A stretch of 34,484 nucleotides of DNA from JASFBA01 sp036172265 (GTDB lineage Bacteria; Chloroflexota; Chloroflexia; DTKN01), in assembly GCA_036172265.1 (NCBI GenBank), contig JASFBA010000094.1:1-34484 (forward strand), given 5' to 3'. The translations under genes were made by a program, and so were the position numbers. This document shows, one piece after another, positions 23,019 through 30,541 of the stretch; the first letter of the stretch is position 1, and every line of letters starts with the position of its first letter. The notes under the pieces were generated by a model. It was given only the letters and a program-made list of their open reading frames with translations, was not told where the DNA came from and did not search any database.

Positions 23019-25214
23019 CTACTCCACCACAAAACTCGCCGTCCAGGCCGGCTGCTCCGGCTTGGGCGACATCTCCTGCCAGGCCTCGTCGGTCAGCCGG
23101 TCGGCCATCGGGTGGCGGAACTCGTAGTAGGAAAAGACACCGCCCTGGGTCAAGGTCTGCCGGCCTTCCACCAACACGACGACATAGATAGGGAAAGCGT
23201 CGCCTACCCCTTCCTCCAGCACCTCGCTGCTGTTCGGATCGGTATGCACGTCGGCGATGACGGCCATGCGTTCGTCGGTCTGGGAGGTGATCTCGCCGGC
23301 CACTTCCTTGGAGAAGGTGGTCAGTTCCTCCAGCGTGTCGCCGATGCCACGGATGGTCTCGTACTCCTCTTCGCTCAGCGCCTCGCCGCGCAGCTCCTTT
23401 TCGGCCATCGTCTTGAGCGCCAGGAGGAGGTCCCGCATCTTTTCCACCTTGTCGGCCATCTCCTCGTTCAGAAGCCCCCGCCGGCCCAGCCCCTCCTGCA
23501 TCTGGGCGCAGAGGGCGGCCAGCCGGGCATAGACTTCCGGCTGTGGCTCCACATACCCCTGGGTGGCCTCCGGCTCTGGGGGAAGGCCCGTAGCGCCGAC
23601 GGTGTACGATTGCTTGGCATAGAGGATCGTATCGTGGCGGAGTTCGCTCCAGGAGCCCAGCCAGGTATGCAGGTCCTTATCGGCCCAGGCCGGGGAGCGC
23701 ATAAAGTAGGGGTAGCCTTCCCCTTTGACTTCCAGGAGCGGGCGGAGGGCATGGAGCCAATTCCAGTAGAGGTTGGTCGTCCACTGCTCCGGCGGGAGGG
23801 CGGCAAACTCCCCTTGTACTTTGGCCAATTGCTCGGCATAGCCCTCGTAGTCGGTATCGCCCTCGGCGGTGAGGATTTCCAGGGCGCGGCGGCTGCCCAG
23901 GGCAGCCGGAATGTCCAGCCCTCGGGGGACGCCGCGAATCGGGCCGGCCGGGGAGTAGGAAAGGGTAAAGGGCCGGCCGCTCCCCCGATACTGCCTCACC
24001 CGGTTATAGACCAGTTGCTGGAAAATGTACGAATCGGGGACAAAGCGCTGGCCCATAAAGCGGAAGGAAAGGGCTACTTCCTCAGGCTTGTACAGGTCAA
24101 CCACATAGCCGCCCAGGATGGCCGGAGGGCGAAGTTTGCGGGCCTCCTGGAGGAAGGAGTCCAGACGGCCTTCGTCGGCAAGCCGGGCGGGGTCGGGCAG
24201 GCCGCCGAAAACCTTCTGCGCCAGGTCGGCATAATCGTAAACGGTCAGGTCGTCGGCCGCTCCGACGAAAAAGACCGTTGGCTCGTAGATGCGTTCCCAG
24301 ACGTCCAGGGCGGTTTCTTCCCCGATCCTGGCGGTATAGAGCGCCCGGACGATGAGGAGCGCCGCCCGCGTCTCACGCCGCGCCGCCTCCACGTCGGCCG
24401 GGGTGCTCAAGTGGAAGGACATCCGCCCGTACCACATCATGGCCCGGAAGTAGCGCTGGAAATCCTCGTTGCGGGTGTAGTGACCGCGGGGGACGTACTG
24501 AGAGTAATCCTCGCAGATGTGGGGATAGCGGGCACAGTTGGCCTGGGCACAGCCCTGGCCCCAGATAGGGGAGCAGGCAATGCCGGCGTGTTCGGCGATG
24601 AGGGCGAGTTCCTGCTCGACCAGGCCGCGCACGGCCTCCGGCACCTGCGCCTGGGGATCGAGCAGGCGCAACCCCACGGCAAAAAAGGCCATGTTCTGGC
24701 GGGACGCCTCCTGGAGGGCGCCAGAGGCGGCGTTATAATCGGCTTCGGCCGCCTGGAGCATCGCCGCGCTGAGGGCCTTCAGGTCGGCGATGAAGTGTTC
24801 CTTTTCGACCAGACGCAGGGCATAGTCATAGAGGATATGGAAGGTATGGAGCACGGCGTCGGTGGTTACAAAGATGGGGATGTTGCGTTCCTTGGCCCCC
24901 TGGTAGATGGTATAAATCTGCCGATACCCTTGGGGAACGACGACAAAGCCGTTTTCTTGCAAGGCGGCTTTTTGAGCCTCGTTCAGGATCGAAAGGAACT
25001 GGGGGTTGCTGAGGGCTGCCAGGTCGGGGGTATAGGCCGGGGCGGCGGGGGTCACCTTCACCGGGACGGGTCTGTAGGCGGCGAAGCCGGCCGGCCGGGC
25101 CGGAATCGGCCGGGTTGGGCCGGCCGTAGACTCACCGGCAGGCAAAGATGGCGGAACACAGGAAACAGCCAGGAAAACCAGCAGAAATGGGGGAAGCCAG
25201 AAGACCTTGTACAT
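23019..25214 (-). CDS. DUF3160-domain lipoprotein
   Basis: 731 residues. The N-terminus is a lipoprotein signal peptide: a basic start (MYKV), a hydrophobic core, and LAVSC with the candidate lipid-bearing cysteine at 19. After a proline-rich linker comes the DUF3160 domain, recognised by IPIFVTTDAVLHTFHILYDY, RNEDFQRYFRAMMWYGRMSF, RFMGQRFVPDSYIFQQLVYN, SWSELRHDTILYAKQSY and a late DVHTDPNSSEVLEEGVG. The role of the family is unknown; it is common in surface proteins of Chloroflexota and archaea (from memory). GGAGG lies seven bases before the ATG at 25214. The gap to the upstream REC-roadblock gene is 42 bases, so it is probably in the same operon, which would put a surface protein downstream of a signalling set. 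Confidence 0.92.
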   Translation of the reverse strand: MYKVFWLPPFLLVFLAVSCVPPSLPAGESTAGPTRPIPARPAGFAAYRPVPVKVTPAAPAYTPDLAALSNPQFLSILNEAQKAALQENGFVVVPQGYRQIYTIYQGAKERNIPIFVTTDAVLHTFHILYDYALRLVEKEHFIADLKALSAAMLQAAEADYNAASGALQEASRQNMAFFAVGLRLLDPQAQVPEAVRGLVEQELALIAEHAGIACSPIWGQGCAQANCARYPHICEDYSQYVPRGHYTRNEDFQRYFRAMMWYGRMSFHLSTPADVEAARRETRAALLIVRALYTARIGEETALDVWERIYEPTVFFVGAADDLTVYDYADLAQKVFGGLPDPARLADEGRLDSFLQEARKLRPPAILGGYVVDLYKPEEVALSFRFMGQRFVPDSYIFQQLVYNRVRQYRGSGRPFTLSYSPAGPIRGVPRGLDIPAALGSRRALEILTAEGDTDYEGYAEQLAKVQGEFAALPPEQWTTNLYWNWLHALRPLLEVKGEGYPYFMRSPAWADKDLHTWLGSWSELRHDTILYAKQSYTVGATGLPPEPEATQGYVEPQPEVYARLAALCAQMQEGLGRRGLLNEEMADKVEKMRDLLLALKTMAEKELRGEALSEEEYETIRGIGDTLEELTTFSKEVAGEITSQTDERMAVIADVHTDPNSSEVLEEGVGDAFPIYVVVLVEGRQTLTQGGVFSYYEFRHPMADRLTDEAWQEMSPKPEQPAWTASFVVE

Positions 25215-25256
25215 GGCACGCCTCCGGATGTCGGGAGAAAACTCTCCTCCTGCACT

Positions 25257-26216
25257 CTACTCGGCCTGTTCTTCCGATTTCCACAGCCGGCCGAACTGGG
25301 CGTCGAGGGTGGCCAGAACGTCGGCCTCCAGGAGGCCGCTCCGACGGATCTCCTCCAGGGTATACAGCCGGCCGCGTTCCTCCGGAGGAGACGGCGTTTC
25401 GGAGAAGTCGGCCTGGGGGGGCTTTTCCATGCGGGCGATAACTTCCCGAAGTTGCGGAAGCGCCTGTCGGGCAAAGTGCAGCACCACGCCCAGGCGAGTA
25501 TCGGGGCCGAAAATGATGACGAGAAAGACCTCCGGCGTCACTTGGGCAGAGTAAGCGCTGTAGCGTTCGCCCTCGTGATAGTTGAGGCGGAAAGATCCAT
25601 CCTCACCGAGCAGGGCTGCGATCCCGGAGGCCGCGGCAAAGTCGCCGGCCACTAGCGCGGCCAGGGCAGAGATGTTGAGGTCTTCGATATAGCCCTTGGT
25701 GGCAATCACGTAGCCGTTTCCCTCCACCAGGAGCACGCAGCGGGCGCCGACCTCCAGGCGCAACTGGGCCAGGAGGATGTCGAGTTCGTCCAGTTGCTCC
25801 CGGCTCAAGCGTGCCCCGATGCCAGAGGAGAGGCCGGCCGGAACGGCTTGCCGATGTCGGGCCACCTCCCGCTCCACGATCTGGAGCAGTTCCTCCGGAC
25901 GGTAGGGCTTGAGCACAAAATCGCTCACACCGCTGCGCAGCGCCTGAATGACCGTTTCCGTCGATCCGTAGGCCGTGATCATCACCACCGGGGTATGGGG
26001 CAAGCGCTCCTTAATCCGACGCAGAAGCGCCAGCCCGTCCATGCCGGGCATCTGCCAGTCGGTGATGACAAGAGCAAAAAGTTTTTGCCCTAAAAGCAAC
26101 AGGGCTTCTTCGGCCGTCCCTGCCGTCTCCACGGCATAGCCGCGTTTTCCCAGCAGTCGCTGCAGGCTCTCGCGGACCACCGGATCGTCATCCACAACCA
26201 GAACTGCTTCGCTCAT
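25257..26216 (-). CDS. Response regulator fused to a roadblock/LC7 domain
   Basis: 319 residues. The receiver domain spans 1-125: VLVVDDDPVVRESL, acceptor D53 in LVITDWQMPGMDG, MITAYGS, VLKPYRPEE. After a linker, residues 145-265 form a roadblock/LC7 fold (LDILLAQLRLEVGARCVLLV, GNGYVIATKG, FLVIIFGPDTRLGVVLHFAR). Such domains regulate or dimerise around MglA-like GTPases, and one is encoded three genes upstream. The C-terminus has an extra helical segment (LYTLEEIRRSGLLEADVLAT). The ATG at 26216 begins the receiver domain. A small dyad (CTGGTC-AAA-GACCAG, 26226-26240) overlaps its likely ribosome-binding site and could affect translation. Confidence 0.9.
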   Translation of the reverse strand: MSEAVLVVDDDPVVRESLQRLLGKRGYAVETAGTAEEALLLLGQKLFALVITDWQMPGMDGLALLRRIKERLPHTPVVMITAYGSTETVIQALRSGVSDFVLKPYRPEELLQIVEREVARHRQAVPAGLSSGIGARLSREQLDELDILLAQLRLEVGARCVLLVEGNGYVIATKGYIEDLNISALAALVAGDFAAASGIAALLGEDGSFRLNYHEGERYSAYSAQVTPEVFLVIIFGPDTRLGVVLHFARQALPQLREVIARMEKPPQADFSETPSPPEERGRLYTLEEIRRSGLLEADVLATLDAQFGRLWKSEEQAE

Positions 26217-26364
26217 CGGCTGCTCCTGGTCAAAGACCAGAGGCCGGCCGCTAGGGTATCTGACGGAGGGATGCCGGTTAGGACCGGCGTGCCACACCTA
26301 TCCGAACCAGAATCCGGAAGCGGCCGTATTCCACCTGGGCGAAACCGTCGAGGCCGGAGGGCTT

Positions 26365-27123
26365 TCAGCCTTGGGGCAGCCGGAAGAGTTCGTCCACCAG
26401 GTCCACTCCACAGGCCAGGCCCTCGACCCAGGCGATAAAGCGCCGGACCGTCTCCTTGCCCACCAGCATGGCTCCGTGCTGGGGGGCGATGATTTCGATA
26501 TCCAGTGGGCGAACCATCTCCGCCCACAACTTGAGCACCTTATTGGAAGCCATATAGCGCCGGTGAAAGGTCTCCATGTACTGTAGGTGGTCGTCCAGAT
26601 CTCGAACCGTGACATAAGTCTGTCCCAACGAGGCCCCGAGGTCGCCGGAGTAGAGGATTTTGGAGACCGGATCGTAGACCTGGAAGTTGGCCGGCGAATG
26701 CAGGAAGTGGGCTGGGATCACCTGGAGCGGGCAGCCAGCCAGGTCCAGCGTCATTCCCCGGTCGGGAATGGGCAGGATGCGTTCCATCACCATGTCGTCC
26801 ACCCCAAAGTGCATGATAAAGCGCATCCACGGGCCGGGGATATAAGCGATGGCTTCGGTCACCATCAACCAGGCGTTGGTGGCGGCGACGATGTCCGGGT
26901 CCTGATGGGAAAGGAAGATGTACTTCAGGTTGCCCATAGGCACAACGGCGGAAAGTTCGCCCAACACCGCCGCATAGACCTTGTGCCCCCCGGGATCCAG
27001 GAGCATGGCCTGGCCGCGATGGACGATGACGTGCTGGTTGGCCTGGACCATCTGGCCCGAGGTAAAGTCCTCCAGGAGGACGTTTTTATGCTCGGCGTTC
27101 TCAAAGAGCGTCTGTGACGGCAT
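26365..27123 (-). CDS. ODP-like di-iron metallo-beta-lactamase-fold protein
   Basis: 252 residues of MBL fold related to the di-iron part of flavodiiron proteins (FprA) but without a flavodoxin domain. Candidate metal ligands are H73 and D75/D77 in FLSHQDPDIVAATNAW (the FprA-like replacement of HxExDH), H139/H142 in IPAHFLHSPANFQVYDP, D161 in LYSGDLGAS and H216 in IIAPQHGAM. Stand-alone proteins of this type (ODP) have been described as oxygen- and iron-sensing proteins tied to chemotaxis in Treponema. Here it lies between a DUF4388-roadblock gene and a REC-roadblock gene, so a sensory role is more likely than oxygen detoxification. After its TGA the same frame continues for 28 protein-like codons to 26278 in the 148-base gap. 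The ATG is at 27123. Confidence 0.85.
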   Translation of the reverse strand: MPSQTLFENAEHKNVLLEDFTSGQMVQANQHVIVHRGQAMLLDPGGHKVYAAVLGELSAVVPMGNLKYIFLSHQDPDIVAATNAWLMVTEAIAYIPGPWMRFIMHFGVDDMVMERILPIPDRGMTLDLAGCPLQVIPAHFLHSPANFQVYDPVSKILYSGDLGASLGQTYVTVRDLDDHLQYMETFHRRYMASNKVLKLWAEMVRPLDIEIIAPQHGAMLVGKETVRRFIAWVEGLACGVDLVDELFRLPQG

Positions 27124-27134
27124 GGCACCCCTCC

Positions 27135-27848
27135 CTAGCCCAAAATCTCGGCTACGGCCTTGGTGCCTTCGCGGACTTCCAGAAGGACCATCCCCAGGTT
27201 GGCCCCTTTTCCGGTGATGCCCACGAAGGCAGCGTTCTTTCCGGCGTAGGTGATGACAATGTTGCCCTCGCTCCCCTGAATCAGGGTTTGCTGGAACTCA
27301 CCCCGCTCCAGTTGGGCAATGGAACGGCCGGACAGACTGAGGATGCCGGCTGCCACTGCCCCCACCCGCAGTTGCTCCAGGTTAGGAGGCAGGGCCGCTG
27401 CGATCACCAGTCCGTCCAGGGTGATGACGGCCACGCCCTGCAGGGCCGTCGCCCGTTCGACGATTCCGCGAACCGCGGCCTCCAGTCGCTCTCCACGCTT
27501 CATCGGTCTTTCCATCGTGCTTGGCTCCTTTTCTTGCACTCGTTGCTCGTCCAGACGGCGTTTGCCCTCCATCACGAGCGCCAACCACGGCATCCGAACG
27601 GTTACCCTGGGTGGAAGGATGCCCTGTTCCACCTCAAACACTCCGGAATCCCAGGTCAGGAAGCGGTAGACGGCCTCTTCCCCCTGGAGTGTGCCGGCCT
27701 GGGCGTGGACGATCTCGCCGCCCTCGAAGTACAGGACGATTTCTTCATCGTCACGTCGGGCTATGAGGCGTGCCGGCAGGCCGGCCTGACAGTTCCACTG
27801 GATCAGGTCGGCGACATCCAAGCCCTGGAGGTTTCCCTGAACAGCCAT
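27135..27848 (-). CDS. DUF4388 domain fused to a roadblock/LC7 domain
   Basis: About 237 residues. Residues 1-100 match DUF4388 (GNLQGLDVADLIQWNCQAGL, ALARL-like basic strand, FEGGEIVHAQAGTLQGEEAV, FLTWDSGVFEVE), a domain often found in bacterial signalling proteins near GTPases. Residues 125-237 are a roadblock/LC7 domain of MglB type (LQGVAVITLDGLVIAAALPP, FVGITGKGANLGMVLLEVRE). It starts two bases after the MglA-like gene ends, and a partner or GAP-like role for that GTPase is likely. The ATG at 27848 is used because the 49 residues encoded upstream in frame overlap the GTPase gene and look unstructured. Confidence 0.88.
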   Translation of the reverse strand: MAVQGNLQGLDVADLIQWNCQAGLPARLIARRDDEEIVLYFEGGEIVHAQAGTLQGEEAVYRFLTWDSGVFEVEQGILPPRVTVRMPWLALVMEGKRRLDEQRVQEKEPSTMERPMKRGERLEAAVRGIVERATALQGVAVITLDGLVIAAALPPNLEQLRVGAVAAGILSLSGRSIAQLERGEFQQTLIQGSEGNIVITYAGKNAAFVGITGKGANLGMVLLEVREGTKAVAEILG

Positions 27849-27850
27849 CT

Positions 27851-28483
27851 TCACCCGTCCTGCCGGCCGGCCGCAGGCATGCCCACGCCGGCCTGGGCCG
27901 CCAGTTTGCGCTGGACATCCAGAAGGACCCGGCCCATAATGGCACGCAACGTTTCCGGGACACCCAGGCCTCGAGTGGCGACTGCCTCGAAGCAAGGGTA
28001 GTTTCCCACGTCCAACGCCGCCCTGAGTTCGTCCACCGGGAGAGCATCGGGCAGGTCACGCTTGTTGAACTGGATAACCAAGGGAAAGCCGGGGAGACGC
28101 CTTCCGACCTGCCCCAGGTGTTGCTCCATATTTCGCCAGGAAGCCCGGTTTTCTTCCAGCCGGCCGGCCTGGGAATCGGCCACAAAGACGATGCCGTCGG
28201 CCCGACGCAACACGGCCGCCCGGGTGGCTTCGTAATAAACCTGGCCCGGCACCGTATAGAGGCCGAAGCGAGGTTGCAGCCGGCCGATCGGCCCAAGTTC
28301 CATCTGCATGAAGTCGAAAAAGATCGTCCGGTCCTCCCGGGTGCTCAGGGTGAAAAGTTCGCTCCGGGTGGAGGGGTGCAGCCGGGCGTGAATCTGCTCC
28401 AGGTTGGTCGTCTTCCCGCTAAGCGCCGGGCCGTAGTAAACGATGTTCAGATAGAGTTCATTCGTTTTCCAGTTGATGAACAC
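27851..28483 (-). CDS. MglA-like small Ras-type GTPase
   Basis: 210 residues. The P-loop is GPALSGKTT (18-26), switch II is GLYTVPGQVYYEATR, and the guanine-specificity motif is FNKRDLPDA. Like Myxococcus MglA it has PGQ in place of the DxxG motif of Ras. Such GTPases set cell polarity or control surface motility and are switched by roadblock-domain proteins, two of which are encoded just downstream. The first codon is GTG at 28483, giving a 26-base overlap with the kinase gene. The N-terminal MFINWKTNELYLNIVYYG is typical of this subfamily, which supports that start. Confidence 0.95.
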   Translation of the reverse strand: MFINWKTNELYLNIVYYGPALSGKTTNLEQIHARLHPSTRSELFTLSTREDRTIFFDFMQMELGPIGRLQPRFGLYTVPGQVYYEATRAAVLRRADGIVFVADSQAGRLEENRASWRNMEQHLGQVGRRLPGFPLVIQFNKRDLPDALPVDELRAALDVGNYPCFEAVATRGLGVPETLRAIMGRVLLDVQRKLAAQAGVGMPAAGRQDG

Positions 28484-29648
28484 TGCTTTCTCCTTGCGGA
28501 GGTTCCGCCACCGGCAGGATCACGGTGAAGGTACTCCCCTGGCCGGGCCGGCTTTCGACCCGGATTTCCCCGCCGTGGTCGCGGACGATGCTATCGCAAA
28601 TGGCCAGACCTAGCCCGGTGCCCTGTTCCCCTTTGGTGGTGAAGAAGGGTTCGAAGAGGTGCTCCATGACCTCGGGTGGAATGCCGCTGCCGGTATCGGC
28701 CACCTGCAGGTGAACTCGGCCATCTTGGGCACAAGTACGGATGCGCAGTTGCCCGCCTTCCGGCATGGCATCTTGAGCGTTGAGCACCAGGTTCAGAAGG
28801 ACTTCTCCCATCTGCCCCGGCGAGGCGTAAACCGACGGCAGTTCCGGATCGAGTTCCTGGATGATCTCGATGTGCCGTTTTCCCAACTCCCGGCCGGCCA
28901 GATGTAGCACCTCCTGGACGACCTGGTTCAGGACAACCGGCCGGCGTCCCTGGCGCGGCGGCCTGGAGTAGTCGCGCAGACGCTGAACCAGGTGGGCGAT
29001 GGAGGCTATCTGGCGGTCAATTTTTTCCAGGTCCTGGTGCAGATGCGGGTTGACGGTGCAATTGGGCGGGCAATCCTCCCGGATGAGTTCCAGCAGTCCC
29101 AGGATGCCGGTCAGGGGGTTGTTGATCTCGTGGGCGACGGCGGCGCTCAGCCGGCCCAGTGCACCGAGTTTTTCGGCATGGCGGAGGGAAGCGTGGGCCT
29201 GTTCCAACGCCCGTGTCCGCTCCTGGACCTTTTGCTCCAGGGTAGTGTTCAATTCGGCCAAGGCATCGTAGGTGCGTTTGAGGCGGAGCATGGCCCGCAC
29301 CCGGATCAGGAGTTCGACATTCCCGGCCGTGCGGGGGAGGAATTCATCGGCGCCGGCATCCAGCGCTGTGGCCGCGGCCGAGAGGTCGTCGGCCGGCGCA
29401 ACGACGATGACGGGGATCATGGTCGGGGAAATCCTCTTGACCTCACGGATCGTCTTTCGGACGTCGCCATTAAGGGTGAGGAGAACGAGGTCGGGCGGTC
29501 GGGTGCGAATAGCCTCCAGGAGCGTCTCTTCCCCGAAGGCGTAGGTCGTGACATAGCCAGCGGCCTGGAGCACCTGGGCCATCCGCCGGCCGAATTCCGG
29601 ATCGGCTTCAGCGATGAGAATTTCGGCGAAAAGAAAGGGCGATTCCAT
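28458..29648 (-). CDS. Histidine kinase with N-terminal pseudo-receiver domain
   Basis: 396 residues. The N-terminal 115 have receiver fold, but the phospho-acceptor position in DLVLLTLNGD is Thr58 instead of Asp, and the usual KP lysine region reads LPRTAG. It therefore probably cannot be phosphorylated and acts as a binding or docking domain. A coiled coil (about 125-160) leads to HisKA with H173 in AAVAHEINNPLTGIL and a HATPase: LLNLVLNAQDAMPEGG, VADTGSGIPPE, FEPFFTTKG and GTGLGLAIC. There is no membrane segment, so it is cytoplasmic. It is the first gene of the MglA/roadblock/ODP operon; the REC-roadblock protein at 25257-26216 is a plausible phosphotransfer partner. Confidence 0.92.
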   Translation of the reverse strand: MESPFLFAEILIAEADPEFGRRMAQVLQAAGYVTTYAFGEETLLEAIRTRPPDLVLLTLNGDVRKTIREVKRISPTMIPVIVVAPADDLSAAATALDAGADEFLPRTAGNVELLIRVRAMLRLKRTYDALAELNTTLEQKVQERTRALEQAHASLRHAEKLGALGRLSAAVAHEINNPLTGILGLLELIREDCPPNCTVNPHLHQDLEKIDRQIASIAHLVQRLRDYSRPPRQGRRPVVLNQVVQEVLHLAGRELGKRHIEIIQELDPELPSVYASPGQMGEVLLNLVLNAQDAMPEGGQLRIRTCAQDGRVHLQVADTGSGIPPEVMEHLFEPFFTTKGEQGTGLGLAICDSIVRDHGGEIRVESRPGQGSTFTVILPVAEPPQGESSVHQLENE

Positions 29649-29766
29649 CCGGACGCCGCCTCACACTCTTCTTAACTGGACTCTGGCGAATTTCGCCCCA
29701 CTACACTCCTGCTCCTCGGCCTCCCGGTAGGGAAATTGCCGACAAAATGGCCTTACCGGTGCAGCA

Positions 29767-29793
29767 CGAACGGTTATCGATAGCAATATAAGG
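29767..29793 (+). repeat. Imperfect direct repeat, copy 1 (CGAACGGTTATCG...)
   Basis: CGAACGGTTATCG, a short variable centre, then GCAATATAAGG. The second copy at 30153-30178 begins with the same 13 bases and ends GCAACATAAGG. The copies flank the pair of divergent promoters. Confidence 0.7.
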
Positions 29794-29823
29794 CGATGTC
29801 GCTGGTGTCCGGTCTTTGAAAAT

Positions 29824-29851
29824 ATTATACACCCGTCGGGCAAAATTTCAA
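29824..29851 (-). promoter_or_regulatory. Sigma-70-like promoter of the MglA/roadblock operon
   Basis: On the minus strand, TTGAAA (29846-29851), a 16-bp spacer and a perfect TATAAT (29824-29829) point toward the histidine kinase gene. The leader would be about 170 bases and contains one of the two CGAACGGTTATCG repeats. Confidence 0.7.
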
Positions 29852-30045
29852 ACCGGGTGGCGAATTTTGCGAAAGCGGGGCAAAACCTCCTCGGCTCCGC
29901 GCAGCGCCTCTATCGCTCCGAACCGTTTGGCCGGCTTCGCCTGCATGGCCCAGACTATCCGCCGGCATGGTGCCGATCCATCCAAGCCATGGTACTGTGG
30001 GGTCCACTGATGGGCTTTATGTTCCGTCTGGGCCGAAACGGGGGC

Positions 30046-30073
30046 TTGACATTTCCTCCCGTTGTGCTATACT
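30046..30073 (+). promoter_or_regulatory. Sigma-70-like promoter of the type VII-like cluster
   Basis: TTGACA (30046-30051), a 16-bp spacer and TATACT (30068-30073) lead to the WXG100 gene. The leader is about 175 bases and carries the second direct repeat and a GC-rich potential hairpin, leaving room for post-transcriptional control. Confidence 0.75.
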
Positions 30074-30152
30074 GGGTTCACCGCCCAGCGGGACATAACA
30101 TCACCGTTGTCCTGCCCTATGGCCTTTTGTTGGGGGGCATCCTGGCGAAACG

Positions 30153-30178
30153 CGAACGGTTATCGGGGCAACATAAGG
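30153..30178 (+). repeat. Imperfect direct repeat, copy 2 (CGAACGGTTATCG...)
   Basis: Same orientation on the DNA as the copy at 29767-29793, but it lies in the leader of the opposite operon. An RNA element shared by the two leaders is therefore unlikely, while a DNA-binding site or duplicated segment remains possible. Confidence 0.65.
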
Positions 30179-30256
30179 TTTCGATACGCTTCCGCTTGCT
30201 TTGCTCGCTCGCGGCGGCTGAAGCGCGTGCCGTTAGGTGGAACCACGGAGGTGCTT

Positions 30257-30529
30257 ATGCCACAAGCCATTGCCAATCCTGAAGACCTGGAGCGCTTTGC
30301 CTCCGAGTTAAAACGCTTCAACAGCCAACTCACCGAGAGCATGAGCCGCCTGAATGGACAATTTGCCCGTCTTGGCGATACTTGGCGCGACCAGGAGCAC
30401 CAAAAGTTCGCCCAGGAGTTTGAGCAGACGATGCGCGTGCTGCACCAGTTTATGCGCACCTCGGAGCAGCACATCCCCTTCTTGCTGCGCAAGGCGCAAC
30501 GCCTGCGCGAGTATCTGAGCCAACGATAG
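30257..30529 (+). CDS. WXG100-family protein (EsxA-like)
   Basis: A 90-residue, all-helical protein with the WXG100 layout: helix, turn containing DTW at mid-protein (QFARLGDTWRDQEHQKFAQE), then a second helix. The usual W-x-G is W-R-D, a variant seen outside Firmicutes and Actinobacteria. Members of the family are secreted as helical dimers by type VII systems driven by FtsK/SpoIIIE-like ATPases. The first part of such an ATPase lies 2.2 kb downstream. The ATG at 30257 has CGGAGGTG six bases upstream. It is the first gene of the cluster and is followed 12 bases later by the nuclease-domain protein, the usual order for a secretion partner and its cargo. Confidence 0.8.
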   Translation: MPQAIANPEDLERFASELKRFNSQLTESMSRLNGQFARLGDTWRDQEHQKFAQEFEQTMRVLHQFMRTSEQHIPFLLRKAQRLREYLSQR

Positions 30530-30541
30530 GAGGGATGCGCA

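Larger units (their letters stand above)
29649..30256. other. 608-bp divergent intergenic region
   Basis: This region separates the minus-strand kinase operon from the plus-strand type VII-like cluster. It holds a strong promoter in each direction, the two CGAACGGTTATCG direct repeats, and a possible stem in the plus leader (CGCTTC near 30187 with GAAGCG near 30221). The middle part (29860-30040) has open frames on both strands but none with recognisable protein character. Confidence 0.6.

Noticed and set aside
23112..25655. Very long plus-strand open frame opposite the DUF3160 and REC-roadblock genes
   Set aside because: It is the antisense of two well-supported genes; its translation has no recognisable domain and arises from high GC content.
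26365..26367. TGA of the ODP-like gene as a selenocysteine codon
   Set aside because: No SECIS-like hairpin is visible right after it and the family does not use selenocysteine there; a nonsense change or natural stop is simpler.
29857..30282. Plus-strand open frame in the divergent region
   Set aside because: It crosses a strong promoter and the WXG100 start in another frame, and the translation looks random.
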